Shown here in pieces: positions 12,398-23,498 of a DNA stretch of 64,000 bases (position 1 is its first letter; the number at the start of each line of letters is the position of its first letter). A program made the position numbers and the translations under genes. The stretch spans positions 13,584,330-13,648,329 of the forward strand of contig NC_065538.1 in NCBI RefSeq assembly GCF_932294415.1, read 5' to 3'. The notes under the pieces are model-generated. The model had not been told where the DNA came from. It did not search any database and saw only the letters and a list, made by a program, of their open reading frames with translations. This stretch comes from Quercus robur. Lineage: Eukaryota; Streptophyta; Magnoliopsida; Fagales; Fagaceae.

Positions 12398-13144
12398 AAA
12401 CTAACAGGGCTAGCTCTAGATTAGCTACAAAACTTTCTCTTCCCCTAACTAATTAGCAAGATTTTATCTTGGAGAGAGAGAGAGAGAGAGAGTTTTTTTA
12501 ATTGTTTTTTTTTTTTTAACAGCTCATCAGTGTATAAAATACTATTTTGATTCCTATATTTTGGGATTACGATTAATTTTGTTCCTACATTGGTAGCGGT
12601 CAATTATGCCTTTACTGTCAACTTACTAACAAAATTTGACTGCAAATTGAAAATTATGTAGACCAAACTAACTGCTATTAAAATAACAGGACCAAATTAA
12701 AAGTAATCCCAACATGTAGAGGGACTAAAATGGTATTTTTGTCTATATCTAACAAAAATGTTAATATGTCATTTGTCAAATTTGAACATATCAAAAAAAA
12801 AAAGTGAAAAATACGTGCAAAATATAAATATTGTGTACATGGAATGTGCATTAAAAATGGTGTAAGAATATTTTCTTGATAGAGACATATAGAACCAAGG
12901 ACCTACCGTATCCAAAGGAATTAATTATCCACCATATCCACACTGTTGGATTTTGGTGGGATTCTAAAGTTGTGTTATTTTCTAATGTATGAGTATTTCC
13001 TCATTGATGTAGACTATGGAAGTTCGGAGAAACGTAATCATATTTCAAGTATCCTCTTCTTTTTTCAGACAGAATTAGATTTATTATGTGTAAATGCACA
13101 AAAAATTATGCAGGAAATTAATTATATATATATATATATATATG
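12398..13144. other. unit A upstream spacer with recurring spacer repeat
   Basis: No gene. After the copia element the ancestral unit resumes (GGGCTAGCTCTAGATTAGC, paired with 46870-46900). It then reads an AG microsatellite (about 12475-12494) and a block, about 12520-12960, that recurs at 22390-22730 and twice in unit C (48665-49020, 49075-49490). The block pairs TTTTGATTCCTA at one side with AAAATGGTATTTTTG at the other and ends CCGTTGGATTTTGGTGGGA. An AT tract lies at about 13121-13143. Confidence 0.65.
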
Positions 13145-14187
13145 AGTTCAAGTTACACCTTTTTTAAGTCATAGATTTCCAAAAGATCTAACAGTCAAAA
13201 AGAAAACACAATTTTTTCAACTCATCGTTAAATACTTACCTAATTAATAGTATCCTTATTAACTCTCTCCTAATTAATTACTTCTTGTCTCTCTTTTTCT
13301 CTCTTTATTTCACTATAATTCATTTTTCCTCTATCACTTTCCTCGTCCATTTTCATAAAATGTTTAAGAAAAAACATTAACACCAGGAGCAGCAATTATA
13401 AGCATCAGATAATTACTACCATATCATCAATTTGATTGTAATTTTAATCTCTTTTATTCTTCTTGAATGAGAGAGTACGTCTCACAAACTTAAGAACTAC
13501 CACAAACTATGGCTTTGGAGGGGCACCAACACTCTCTGAACCAGTAATCTTCGTTGGATCTATTTGCCCATTAAAACTAATCCACTTTACAAACTGAAAC
13601 TCAGGAACAACAACACAATTACAATTAATTTTCTATTACTTTTCTAATTTAAAGTTTGTTTTCAAATTTTCTCTTCCATTTTTTTCTTCTTTGGGTTTCA
13701 AGAGTTATGGGTGTCAAATATTACCTAGCGGAAAAAAGAAAAAAGAAGCTCTAGATGAAACTACATTGAGATAATAAAAAATTAAAAAAAAAAAAAAAAA
13801 GTAAGGTGGGGAAGATAATAGGTCCAATCTAAAAGTGGCGCAAGAGAACAGAGAGGAGGAACAAAGACTTAGAAAGAAAAAGAAAAACAAAGAAAGATAT
13901 GGCAGACATGTACAAGGAAAGAGAGAGTAGTAGTGGTAGTCTGATAGAAGAAGATGTAGGGTAAAAGAGTATTGTAAATATATGCCAAAAAAAGAATATA
14001 TATATATATATATATAATGTTTTAAACAATAAGTATGGAGAGAGAAACAAAACTGCTATTAATTAAGTGAATAATGTGTAAATCAATTAGCTTTTAATGC
14101 TATTTTTTTTACCGTTAAATCTTTTGGAAATCTATGGCTTAAAAAAGGTGTAACTCTTGTAGAGTTACACCAGGTATAACTTGAACC
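13145..14187. mobile_element. Mutator-like non-autonomous element with long inverted ends
   Basis: The left end reads AGTTCAAGTTACACC and continues TTTTTTAAGTCATAGATTTC and CAAAAGATCTAACAG. The right end is its inverse, with an added GGTGTAACTCT hairpin, ending at CTTGAACC. The inverted arms are about 60-80 bp. The flanks are AT repeats, so no target duplication can be called. No transposase ORF; the interior is AT-rich. Confidence 0.6.
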
Positions 14188-14678
14188 TATCTCTATATGT
14201 ATAGATAGATAGATAAAAGTAGGTTATGATGACAAAAATTTCATTCTCTCATACTTGTAGACTATAAAAATGTCCCACATTTTTTTTCCTTGATAATTTT
14301 TGGTATAAGAGGTTACAAAGGAACCGATGTGTCACTTGGCCTAAAGCCATTGGCAAACCAACCAAATCTTTTATTGGTGTTTATTATTTCATAAGATGCT
14401 ACAAAGAAAAAACTCCATGAGAAACACAGCTTACAAAGTTCCAGTGAGGTTTATTATTCTTCTAATATGTTGTATACAGTATCCTCCCAATTGAGTGTAT
14501 ACCTTACAAGTGTGAGATCTACTTCCATGTGAGAGAATGTTATATGCAATATGTCACACATATATAATAACAAATCTGCATCTAATTAAAAGAGGCCATC
14601 GAGGGACAAGTTCATATGCTACATACATAGATCATGGGAGGGCTAAGCTTCCATCTAAGTAAATGTTTGATTTATCAC
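14188..14678. other. NDUFS7 unit B downstream spacer
   Basis: No gene. It matches 3626-4110 and 24815-24997/40729-40983 almost block for block (GGTTATGATGACAAAAATTT, GCTACAAAGAAAAAACTCC, TGTTGTATACAGTATCCTCC, CAAGTTCATATGCTACATA). It stops in ATCAC, where the next insertion begins. Confidence 0.75.
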
Positions 14679-16667
14679 TGTTGATGCCCAATTTTGACAA
14701 AAGGGCCCAATGGCAGAAGAAACCCAAACAATATGAAAAAGGTGGAGAAAGAAAGTAGTAGAGTAAGGACCATTGGCCAGAATGGAAGGAATGATGGTCC
14801 ACAAGCCAATAAAATAATAAGTGGTCTCAAAGAATGCAAACGAGCTGAGGAAGCCCCAAAGAATGAAGTAGTAAGCCTATGAGAATCATGAGAAAGGGAA
14901 AGAAAGAAAAACGGGCCGGAGGAGCCCAAAGAAGGGAATTAATAAATGGGATTGGTTCAAAGGCCAATAAACCCAAAGGCAAAGGATGTGGCAATTAGGC
15001 CAGGGAAACTCAAAGTATTTAGCAAAAGCTCATTGGAATGAAAGAGGTAGGAAAGAATGGAATGGGCCAAGGATGCCCGAAGAATGAAACGGGCCAAGGA
15101 TGCTCGAAGAATGAAGTGGGCCGAGGAAGTCCAAGGTGTTGAATAGACTAGCCCAACAGGAATGCTGGGCAGTGAAGACTAAAAGAAGGAATATTATGAG
15201 AAATTGGCATGGCAGGCGTTACAACCCGTAAGCCCAGAAGTAATAACAAGACAAAAAAGGGGTGAATGATACCATAGCAAGAACAATGCAGTGGCGTGGT
15301 AGGAGCACCAGCCAGCTCACGAACAAAGGATAAAAAGGAAACGTGGGCCGAATTAAAGAAACACCACGCCACAAGAGTTAAACAAACACTAGAGCATGTA
15401 GCAGGATCAGAAAAGCTTGAAGGCAATGGCAAACACGTGAGAGCTAGAAAAAAAATGGACTCATATGGAAGTAGGGCATGCACAAAAGGCTCACGCACCA
15501 TTTACCTGTATCCAGCCAATATAGGGGAGGTGGGCCACGGGTCAAAGGTAAGAGAGTGTGATTTGGCGGTGGGGAGAAAGGGGGAGTCTATTTTGGGGTT
15601 CCCATTCAACCTTTTTTGGGAGAAATGTACTGTTGGGATGACATTTCATCCAAAAGAGGTAAACATGAGCTGGAGCCACTAAATGCATGCTATAAGGGTC
15701 GGTAAGGGAGTGGATTAGCCCTTATTCGGATAGGAATGCCAAGGGGGAGAAAATCAAAACAAAACCACTTTTTTCTAAGAATGAGACGTGGCACAGCCAA
15801 CACAGTATAGTGGTGATGGCTGGGCAACTGGCAGACTAGTGGGCAGTCTTGAAAGGATACTCACAACAGGCCAAAAGCCGTTAAGGGGTAAAAATGGTAA
15901 ATCAAGTCTTAATAGGCATTATAAAAGCCATAGACGTGCACAGTGAAGAGGGGAGAAGGAGGGGGAGAGTGAAAAGAAAAAAGGAAAGAAAACATAGAAA
16001 ACGAGCATAAGAAAAGAAAGAAAACAAAAAACCAAGAGTAATGAAGAAAAACATGAGTAATAAGAGTAAAAACATGCATTAATAGGTCACCGGCTTCTCT
16101 CCCTCTCAATAGCCCACTCTCTAACGAGTCAAGAATTTGAGATTAAGTCATTTGGGTCTGTTTTTTTCAAAGTGAGTAATTTATATAGTAGGATTCCCCT
16201 TTGAGGTTACCCACATTGGAGACTGATTCCCTTTTTGGGCTTGAATCTACTAAAAGGTCAAGTTCATTCCTCTAGCAAACTACTCCTCTTTTCCTTGCCG
16301 TGGTTGATTAATGATTAATATAACACCTCGTTATTAACCTATTCTTGCTGTAATCGTGTTCTAATACTTCTTTCTTTGTGGAACTATTCACATATTATTA
16401 TTAACAGAAAGTATTTTAGTTAAATATACTTTAGTTATCCTACTATATTATATCCTCCTACTACTTGTAACAATTATTCCTGTCGTGAGCGCGTGAACAC
16501 ACTCAAGTTTCCTGTCCGGACGCGTCAACACAAGAAGGGCCCAACTTGTACAAAAGCTAGTCTAAGGTGTGTTTTAGTTATGTCAGTCCCAACTCTCCTA
16601 CCCTAGAATCATAGGGCCATTGCACAGCAGGAGCAATCCAGCCCAAGATGCAGAAAGGCCCACCACA
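14679..16667. mobile_element. probable solo LTR or LTR-derived insertion at NDUFS7 copy B stop
   Basis: Starts TGTTGATGCCC and ends CCACCACA, about 1.99 kb with TG...CA ends. It is flanked by ATCAC (14674-14678) and ATTAC (16668-16672), one mismatch. Copies A and C read straight through this point (ATCACTTAGTCCACC), so the insert is certain although its class is inferred. A second TGTTG...CAACA pairing (to about 16532) suggests that the LTR proper could end earlier. The interior is purine-rich with AATGGGCCAAGGATGC-like short repeats near 15050-15130. Its open frames resemble no protein I know. Confidence 0.55.
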
Positions 16668-16668
16668 A

Positions 16669-16875
16669 TTACTTAGTCCACCATTGAAGAAAATCCTTCC
16701 TCCTGTTTATCTTCTTCTTCAACTAGAGGAGGACTTCTAGGAACATAAATGTTAACGGGGACAATTCTATCATAGCCTCGGACAACGGAGTATGAGTAGT
16801 GGCAATAGCCACCCCCCATTTACATAGCTTCCCATAGAGATGACCTAACGTGGATTTGGCATTTGATCATTGACC
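16669..16875 (-). pseudogene. NDUFS7: NDUFS7 copy B, exon 2 only
   Basis: Minus-strand relic of exon 2. It begins after a good acceptor (TTTTTCCAG|G) with GTCAATGATCAAATGCC (V-N-D-Q-M-P). It soon has a stop in place of the conserved Trp, loses the SMGSC cysteine (Cys to Tyr) and shifts frame in the GGGYYHYSY segment. About 40 bp encoding the CPPTAEAL region are deleted. The tail WWTK is still recognisable and the stop now lies at the junction with the 14679-16667 insertion. No exon 1 was found between here and unit C. Confidence 0.88.
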
Positions 16876-18087
16876 CTGGAAAAAATTATGTCCAATATAA
16901 ATGCAATATAAAGTTTCACGTTTCAATTGAATTATAAAATCTGGTTAATGGGTTTCCTTAGGGAAATTGTTAATAAACTATTTTAGAAAAATTTTGACAT
17001 CACATTTATGCGAAATATAAAAAGCAATTGAAAAAACTAATTCCTTTTTTTTCCTTTTCTCATAAAAAATTTCTAAAAATATATTTTAAACTAATGCTCT
17101 TAGTGCATCTTAACTTTTCCCTTATGTTTCTAAGAAAAAAAAACTTTTCCCTTGTAAAAATGTGCAGTTTGCATAGTATAGAAATTAGTTTTTAATATTA
17201 TGATGGATATATTTAGATCTAAACAAAAGAACACTATTGTTGGGGGGACATTACCTTATGTAATGGTAAAGTCACGGGGTGGTCACAGGGGCGGCAGCAA
17301 GTGAAGATTAGGGGGTTCAAAACTTCAAATAAACCACCTGAGCTGGCCAAAAAAAAAAAAAAAGAAGAGCTAAATAAAAAAAAAATTACGTATAATATTT
17401 TTAAAATAATTTTTTGACCCTTTAAAATAAAATTTTGAACTCCTAATCCCAAATTTTTTAAAGTCCAACTGATGAAATGAGCTTAAATATGATTATCTCG
17501 ACAATATCTTAGCATTTTTAAACATTAAAAAAAAATAAAAAATAAAAAAAGCCCAACAAAAACCAATTTAATCTAAAATCTAGGGAAAAAAATAGTTAGC
17601 CCAACATCAAAAGTAGAAAATTTGTTGACCTTAAACTTCAAGAAAAGCTCATTTAGATCTTAACAAATTTGACAAAAAAATTACTTACGTCTTACATACT
17701 TGACTTATAAATTTGATCAATCTATTCTTGCAAATAATGTTAATTTATACTCTTGACAGAATTTGTGAGTAAAGTGGCTAAATCTGAATGTGCTTTTAAT
17801 TTGTTATTTGTTGAGTAGAGACTGGGGGCGTGGGCTAGTCAGTTAGTAGGTAGCAAATATTAACACTGTAAGATAATTAAACAATTAAACAAAGGGTGAT
17901 TCTAAAAAACATAGACAAGGGGTATGGGATATGGGAGTGATTGAGTGAAGATAAATGCAAATGTTAACACAACAAAAAATTTCTTAATACAATTATATAA
18001 ACCAATTTATCAAAGTTGAGTTAAATTGGTAAATAAAATAATTGTAAGGAGTAAAGACATAAACTAATACTTTTTCTAAAAAAAAAA
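16876..18087. other. unit B intron remnant plus hAT-like left end
   Basis: No gene. To 17285 the sequence follows the NDUFS7 intron of the other copies (AATGCAATATAAAGTTTCA, GTGGGCAGTTTGCATAGTATAG-like words, TTGTTGGGG...GGTCA). At 17286 it switches to CAGGGGCGGCAGC...GGGGGTTCAAA, very like the left end of the hAT-like element at 41884. No matching right end was found. The remainder to 18087 is AT-rich and unassigned. Confidence 0.55.
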
Positions 18088-18415
18088 GGATAAAATAAAA
18101 AAATTGACCCTCTAACTTTCTTTAGATTTCATTTTAGTTCTTTAACTTTACTTTCGTTCATTTTAGTCTTCTAAATTTCAGATTTATTCAATTAAGACAT
18201 TTCCATTAACTTTTGTCAAAATATTTTGAAAAAAAAAAATATGAAAAAAATATTTTTCAATCATTAATTGAATTTTTTTAATTAAAAAATTTTGAAGAAA
18301 AATTTATAAAATGGAAAAACTAATCACAACATATAAGATTGAAATGAACAAAAGCAAAGTTAGAGAATTGAAATAAAATATGAAAAAACTTAGAGGGTTA
18401 GTTTTGCATTCAACC
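18088..18415. mobile_element. MITE-like foldback element
   Basis: Left arm TTGACCCTCTAAC...TCTTTAACTTTACTTTCGTT; the right arm is its inverse (AAAGCAAAGTTAGAGAATTG...TTAGAGGGTTAG). Arms of about 75 bp surround an AT-rich centre, total about 328 bp. It is flanked by A-runs, so the target duplication is not resolvable. No ORF. Confidence 0.6.
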
Positions 18416-20674
18416 AAAAAAAAAAAAAAAAAGACAAACTAATAGATAAGAGTATTCTAAACAATAATAAGTTTTTTTGTGAGTTTTTGGTATAAAATAC
18501 TAAAATTACCTTCCAAGCGTTTTAGGAATTTTTGTTTTCTTTCTTTGAAAATGGTGCAACCATGAAGCCTTTTATTGTGGAGAAGATGAACCTTCAATAC
18601 CACCTCCTATGGAGGAGGCATGAAGATTCATACAAATCCAACCCGACCCAAGCTTTGTATTTTTTCAACCGGGTTCCCTACCTCTAGAATAGTCTCTACG
18701 CTTTCTATCTCTCCCTGAACTGAAGCTTATGGCTCACATAGCCGAGCTTCAAACTTGCATCTCCACCACCTCCTATGGTGGTTGCATCTCTGAACCCAAC
18801 CCATTTTCTCTCTTCTCTAATCTTGATCTCATTCTCTCTCTCTCTCGGCCTCCATGGCCAGAGCTTAAAGCTCTGTAGATCGAAATCCCAGACTGAATGC
18901 TCGTGGGATTGTTTTTGTGCATAAAGGTGCATAGGTTGAACGTTAATTTGGCTACTGTGGTTTTTATTTGTGGATGGAATGGTAAGTCGGGGCAGATGCT
19001 TGTGCAAAATTTGTATGAGTGGCTTTGAAATTATTTGTGTTTGGTGTTTATTGTGAAAATCTGGTCTCTCAGTGAGCATTGTAACAGTGAGAATGATGTA
19101 GAATTCAAATTCGTGTGTGTGTGTATAGAATATACATTGTGAAAAATGGTATTGTATGTGAACAATTTTCAAGAAGTGATAATGCACACACAGAATAGAT
19201 GAAAATGCAAGTTTAGAGACAAATACGAGTGATTTGGATACTACATGAGTTCTTGTCTCCTTGGTGGCTGTTAATTGCTTGCTTCAAACTTTCTTTTTCT
19301 TCTTCCTGAATTTGATCTCCTTTATTTCCATGTTCTGTTACTGCTCTGCTTCCATATCCTGTTTGGCTAAAAAGGAATACAGAAATCAAAAATGAAAATC
19401 ATGTTAGTAAGGAAGAAATAGTGAGTGAGAGAGAAATAAAACAAAGAGAGAGAGAGAGAGAGAGAGAAAGAAGCTCATTGGGATTTTTTGTATAGTTCTC
19501 TGCTTTTGAATTTCTTCTTTCCTTCTTTGTATTCTGCTTTCATGTCTTGGTATTTAGCTTATGCTTCTGCTCCTTTTATCTTTCATTTTTTTATGCTCTG
19601 TCGATGCTGTTTTCAAATGGGTTTTCTGGTTGGTTTGGATGAAGGGATTTTTCTTGGTATCTGATGGAGTTTTCAGTGTTGGGTTTACAGTGACTATTTT
19701 TTGGGTCTTGCTGAGAATTGTTAAGGGTTTGACAGTGGGGTTTTGGCTGTAGTTCCAGTGGGATTTTCTTGGCTTTTTCTAAGATATTTGTAGTGAGAGT
19801 TTTGGAGGATTTGCTGGGTTATTTTCAGTGGGGCTTGAGAGTGTAGATTTTGGGGTTGATTTTATGGGTTAACACGGGGATTTTTATGGTTCTATTTGGG
19901 TTTGCAAGGGCATTGTTTTTGGGTATTTTTGGTGGTGTTTTTGGCTGGGAATTTGGGTGTTTCTCTATAAAGTTTGTAGGGGTTTAGAGCTGGGTTTTTG
20001 GTTGGATTTCTATATGATTGAGGGATTTTTGTAGGTTTTGTTTGTGAGAAGTTTTTTGTGTGTATTTTCTGGGTTTTTGATTGTTTTTGTAGTGTTTGTC
20101 TGGGAGTTTGGGTGTTTCTCTGTGGAGAGGGTAGAGACGTGTGTGGAAAATATTGAGGGTGATGAAACTTGCTTTGCATGGGAGGGCCTTATTTTATAGT
20201 AAAAGATGGTGAGGTCGCGTGGGATGGGAGATAGCTTTTTCTTTGGCATTTGGCCAGCTTGCAATTTGTTGAGGGTATGGAAAATATTTGGTTGTGCATG
20301 GGAACCAAATTGGCTGTGCAAACTTGGGGGTAAGGACAAAATTTGTTTAGTCTTCTCCTAGATGGGTTCTAGAAGATGTGAGATTTAGGCAAGTGATCCA
20401 ATTAAGTACCACCACTTGGCATAATTAGGGACCAAACCAATTTCAAATGTGCACTTCTTTAAGCAATTAATAAAAAGCAAAGCATAGTAAAATGGTGATG
20501 ACCCAATTTTTTTTTTTTTTTTATTTGAGAAACGGTGATGACCCGATTTAATAGAATTGGACGTGTTCCTTGGAAAAGTAAATGAATTTCTAAGGAGCAC
20601 AAACTCCAATAAAATTGGACTCAATAAATATAGTGGCACACATTCCATGCAAAATCAAGTAACATTAAGAATTA
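18416..20674. other. unit B upstream spacer, segment shared with unit C
   Basis: 18490-19560 is clearly homologous to 47740-48640 (GAAAATGGTGCAA, TTGTGGAGAA, CCATGGC.GGAGCTT, GGTTGAATGTT, TCTTCTTTCCTTCTTTGTAT). Both copies contain only short open frames that differ between copies, so I call no gene. 19560-20350 is GT-rich on plus with long but low-complexity frames. An AG tract sits at 19446-19466. A promoter or exon of an unrecognised gene cannot be excluded. Confidence 0.5.
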
Positions 20675-22078
20675 GGTAAATTCTACTAAACTTCTCTGGG
20701 TTTTGGGTTAATACCAACTAAGTTCAAGACTTTTAAAAACAACCAATTCAGTCCCTAAAGGATATTTTTATTCCTAACTCCGTTTAGCACAGTTACTTTT
20801 TTCTCACATTCTATTCACTCTTCTCTTTCTCATTTTAGACCCTCTCTTCACTCTCTTTTCTCATATTTTCTTTTCTCTAGTAAATATTTATTATATACTA
20901 AGATATTTGAGTTCTATTCACTGTGGTTACACTAACATGAGCATGGATTTGAGAACAAATCACACTACATAGCTGCACCATGTCATAAAACACAAACATA
21001 CACACATAGCCATAAAAATTCCAAAACCTGAAACCCCCAAAAATCATCCCAAATTACCAATCATACACATAGATTCATATGCACACACTAACAAAATCAC
21101 CATATTAGAGCCACTTTGAGACAAACCCTAAGGGTCCGTTTGGATACAGCTGAAAACTGAAAACTGAAACTGAAAAACACTGTAGCAAAATAATTTTTAA
21201 ATATGTGAATAGTACCGTGGGACCCATTTTTAATGAAAAAGTTGCTGAAAAGTGTAGTTTGTGGGACCCATAAACAGTGCACGAGAGCACTGTTCACAGA
21301 AGAAAAGTCAAAAAGTTATGGTTGGGAAAAAAAAAATCTGAAATGCAAACGTGCGTAAAATACCTATAAATCTGCAAATGACCATACCCACACCCCCTTT
21401 TAAACCCAAATAAAAAAATCGCCAAATCCTTATATCACATAAGAAAACCCAATCCTTAAATTGACCAAGACCCAAACCAAGAGAGAGAGAGAGAGATCGG
21501 TAGCCACCAATGGTGGCGACGCCGATGGTGGTGGCGGAGCTCGTGGGTCTATGTCAAACATTCCCTTGACGTTTGGCACACAAACCCGAACACAAGTAAA
21601 GAACCAAACCCAAAAATGGAGATGCAAACCTAGAAATAAAGACCCAAACACGTTTAGCACCAAATCAAAGCTATTGGCATGGAACAATAGTAGTGGTGGT
21701 GATTTGAAGCTTGAAAATCCCTAGCTAAATGTCTCCATGGCATTGATTTGAGAAGAGAGTGGAAAATGGTAGTGGAAAAACATGGGTTTCGGCCATGAAA
21801 AAGGGAGTCTTCAGTTGCCGTGGGTATGGGTGAGAGAGAGGGAGTCGCTATGGGTGTGGGTGAGAGAGGGAGGGAGTTGCTATGGGTTAAAAAAAAAAAA
21901 AAAAAAAAAAGCCAGAGGTTTGAGAGAGAGAGAGAGGAGAAGGGTTTGGGCTAAAGTAATGGTGCTAATAGAGTCAAGGACAAATTTGTCTTTTAAGGAT
22001 CAAGTTGGTCGTTTTTTAAAAGTTTTGGATCTAATTGATATTAGCCCAAACGTCAAGGTGGTTTAATGGAATTTACCC
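20675..22078. mobile_element. Mutator-like element with perfect 9-bp target duplication
   Basis: Flanked by TAAGAATTA at 20666-20674 and 22079-22087. The ends are long inverted repeats of about 130 bp (GGTAAATTC.ACTAAAC..., ACCAACT.AGTTC.AGAC, AAAACAACCAATTCAG on the left; the inverse at 21960-22078). No transposase is visible. The interior (21430-21960) is GC-richer than the surroundings, with GGTGGCGACGCCGATGG and AG tracts, so a captured host fragment is possible but unidentified. A Harbinger-type MITE (21132-21355) is nested inside. Confidence 0.82.
21132..21355. mobile_element. Harbinger-type MITE, TAA target repeats
   Basis: 224 bp, flanked by TAA at 21129-21131 and 21356-21358. The left end is GGGTCCGTTTGGATAC. 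The interior has CACTGTAGCAAAATAATTTT, GTGGGACCCATTTTTAATG and AACAGTGCACG. It is homologous in reverse orientation to 63136-63345. Confidence 0.75.
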
Positions 22079-22729
22079 TAAGAATTAAAATGTGACTTTC
22101 AAGAATGTGCCCAAATCACAAGTTTTAATGCAAAATTGCACATTTTCCAGGAAAGATTCAATTAGACAATTTTCATATTCTCACAATAACATGTCCAATT
22201 CAAGCATGGCTTTTGTTCAAGGATAGTCAATTTGAAGGAAATTTTATGGTATTTAATTTAAGCTTTGTTAACCCCATAAAATTTATCAAAATCAATAAAA
22301 ATAGGATTTAACCATTAAATTCACAAAATCCCTTGATTTAAGAGCTCAGGTCTCAATCAAAATCTAGGGCCGGAAAAAGTTTGGCATCGACGCTCATTAG
22401 TGTATATCTTATGTAAAAACACCATTTTGATTCCTACATTTTATTAGCAATCAATTTAATCTCTATCTTTAACTACAAGTTGAAAATAGAATAGACCAAA
22501 TTAACTGTTACCAAAATATAAAGGGACCAAAATGGTATTTTTGCCTATATCTTACATACATGTTAGACATGTCATTTGTCAAATGTTAACATATTAAAAA
22601 AAAAATGCAGAAAACACTTGCAAAATATAAATATTGTGTATATGGAGTTTGCATTAAAAATTGTGAAAGAATATTTTCTTGAAAGAGACATGGAGAACCA
22701 AGGAACCACCATATCCAAAGTAATTACTA
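22079..22729. other. unit B spacer with recurring spacer repeat
   Basis: No gene. 22390-22730 is the unit B copy of the spacer block also at 12520-12960 and 48665-49490 (ATTTTGATTCCTACATTTT, AAAATGGTATTTTTGCCTAT, AAATATAAATATTGTGTA, AGAACCAAGGA.CCACCATATC). Confidence 0.6.
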
Positions 22730-23056
22730 TTGTTCCGTTTGTTTCGATGGAAAACCTTGTATAAAGATTATTTTCCTTGTTTTCCAGTGTTTGATAGCAT
22801 AAAAATAGATGAGTGAAAGGAAAACTATCTTTGGTTAACATAAAAAGTATGACTTATTTTTAAGGATTGTTTTCCATTAAAAATTTTGGAAAACAATTCT
22901 ATCTCACAGTAAGCTAAATAAAGGAAGTTTGGAGGTTGTTTTTCAGCTCATTTAAAGTTGCTACCAAACATTGGAAAATGAGATAATTTTATAGAAAACG
23001 CTTCTTGGAAAATGACTCATATTCTAAAAAACATAATTGTTGAAACAAATAAAGCG
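22730..23056. mobile_element. MITE with TTCCGTTTGTTTC ends (unit B)
   Basis: Starts TGTTCCGTTTGTTTCGATGG and ends in the inverse (TTGAAACAAATAAAGCG). The interior has AAAACTATCTTTGGTTAACA and AAAAGTATGACTTATTTTT. The same family, in opposite orientation, is at 46479-46743. The empty site survives in unit C (AATTACTAATTGGGG near 49440). A short duplication (TA or TAT) is possible but not certain. Confidence 0.6.
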
Positions 23057-23176
23057 TATTTGGGGAAGTCTGTGGAAATGGGAATATAAGCACCGTTGGA
23101 TTTTGGTGGGATTTCAGAGTTGTTTTATTTTCTAAGGTAGCATTTATTATTGTTACAATCCTATTGAGCCATATCA

Positions 23177-23181
<5 letters not shown>

Positions 23182-23222
<41 letters not shown>
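23182..23222. repeat. (TC)n microsatellite
   Basis: About 41 bp of uninterrupted CT/TC dinucleotide. Confidence 0.95.
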
Positions 23223-23226
<4 letters not shown>

Positions 23227-23423
23227 GAAATTATACAGTTCTCATGGTAGATCACATCACTTGTCCACCATTCCACTAAAAAACTCCCATTTGTTTAAAA
23301 TTGTTAAATCAGAAATCTTTTTTTGTTTAAAAAAAAATTTTGACTTCGCAATTTTAAACAAGTGAGAGTTGTTTAGTAGAATGGTAGACCATGTCGCTTG
23401 TCTACCATGACGACCTTATAATT

Positions 23424-23427
<4 letters not shown>

Positions 23428-23492
<65 letters not shown>
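23428..23492. repeat. (CT)n microsatellite, about 64 bp
   Basis: About 64 bp of uninterrupted CT repeat, the longest dinucleotide tract in the window. It follows a second copy of the phrase found before the 23182 tract's flank (TAGAATGGTAGACCAT, ATCACTTGTC), so the region appears locally duplicated in inverted form. Confidence 0.95.

Positions 23493-23498
<6 letters not shown>

Noticed and set aside
15148..15682. Overlapping open frames of 117-128 codons on both strands in the 14679-16667 insertion
   Set aside because: They resemble no known protein, overlap on opposite strands and reflect purine-strand bias.
18705..20339. Several open frames of 60-160 codons on both strands
   Set aside because: They are low-complexity or differ from the homologous segment at 47740-48640, so there is no sign of coding conservation.
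23182..23492. Regular CT arrays considered as a CRISPR-like or satellite structure
   Set aside because: They are simple dinucleotide microsatellites with no spacers.
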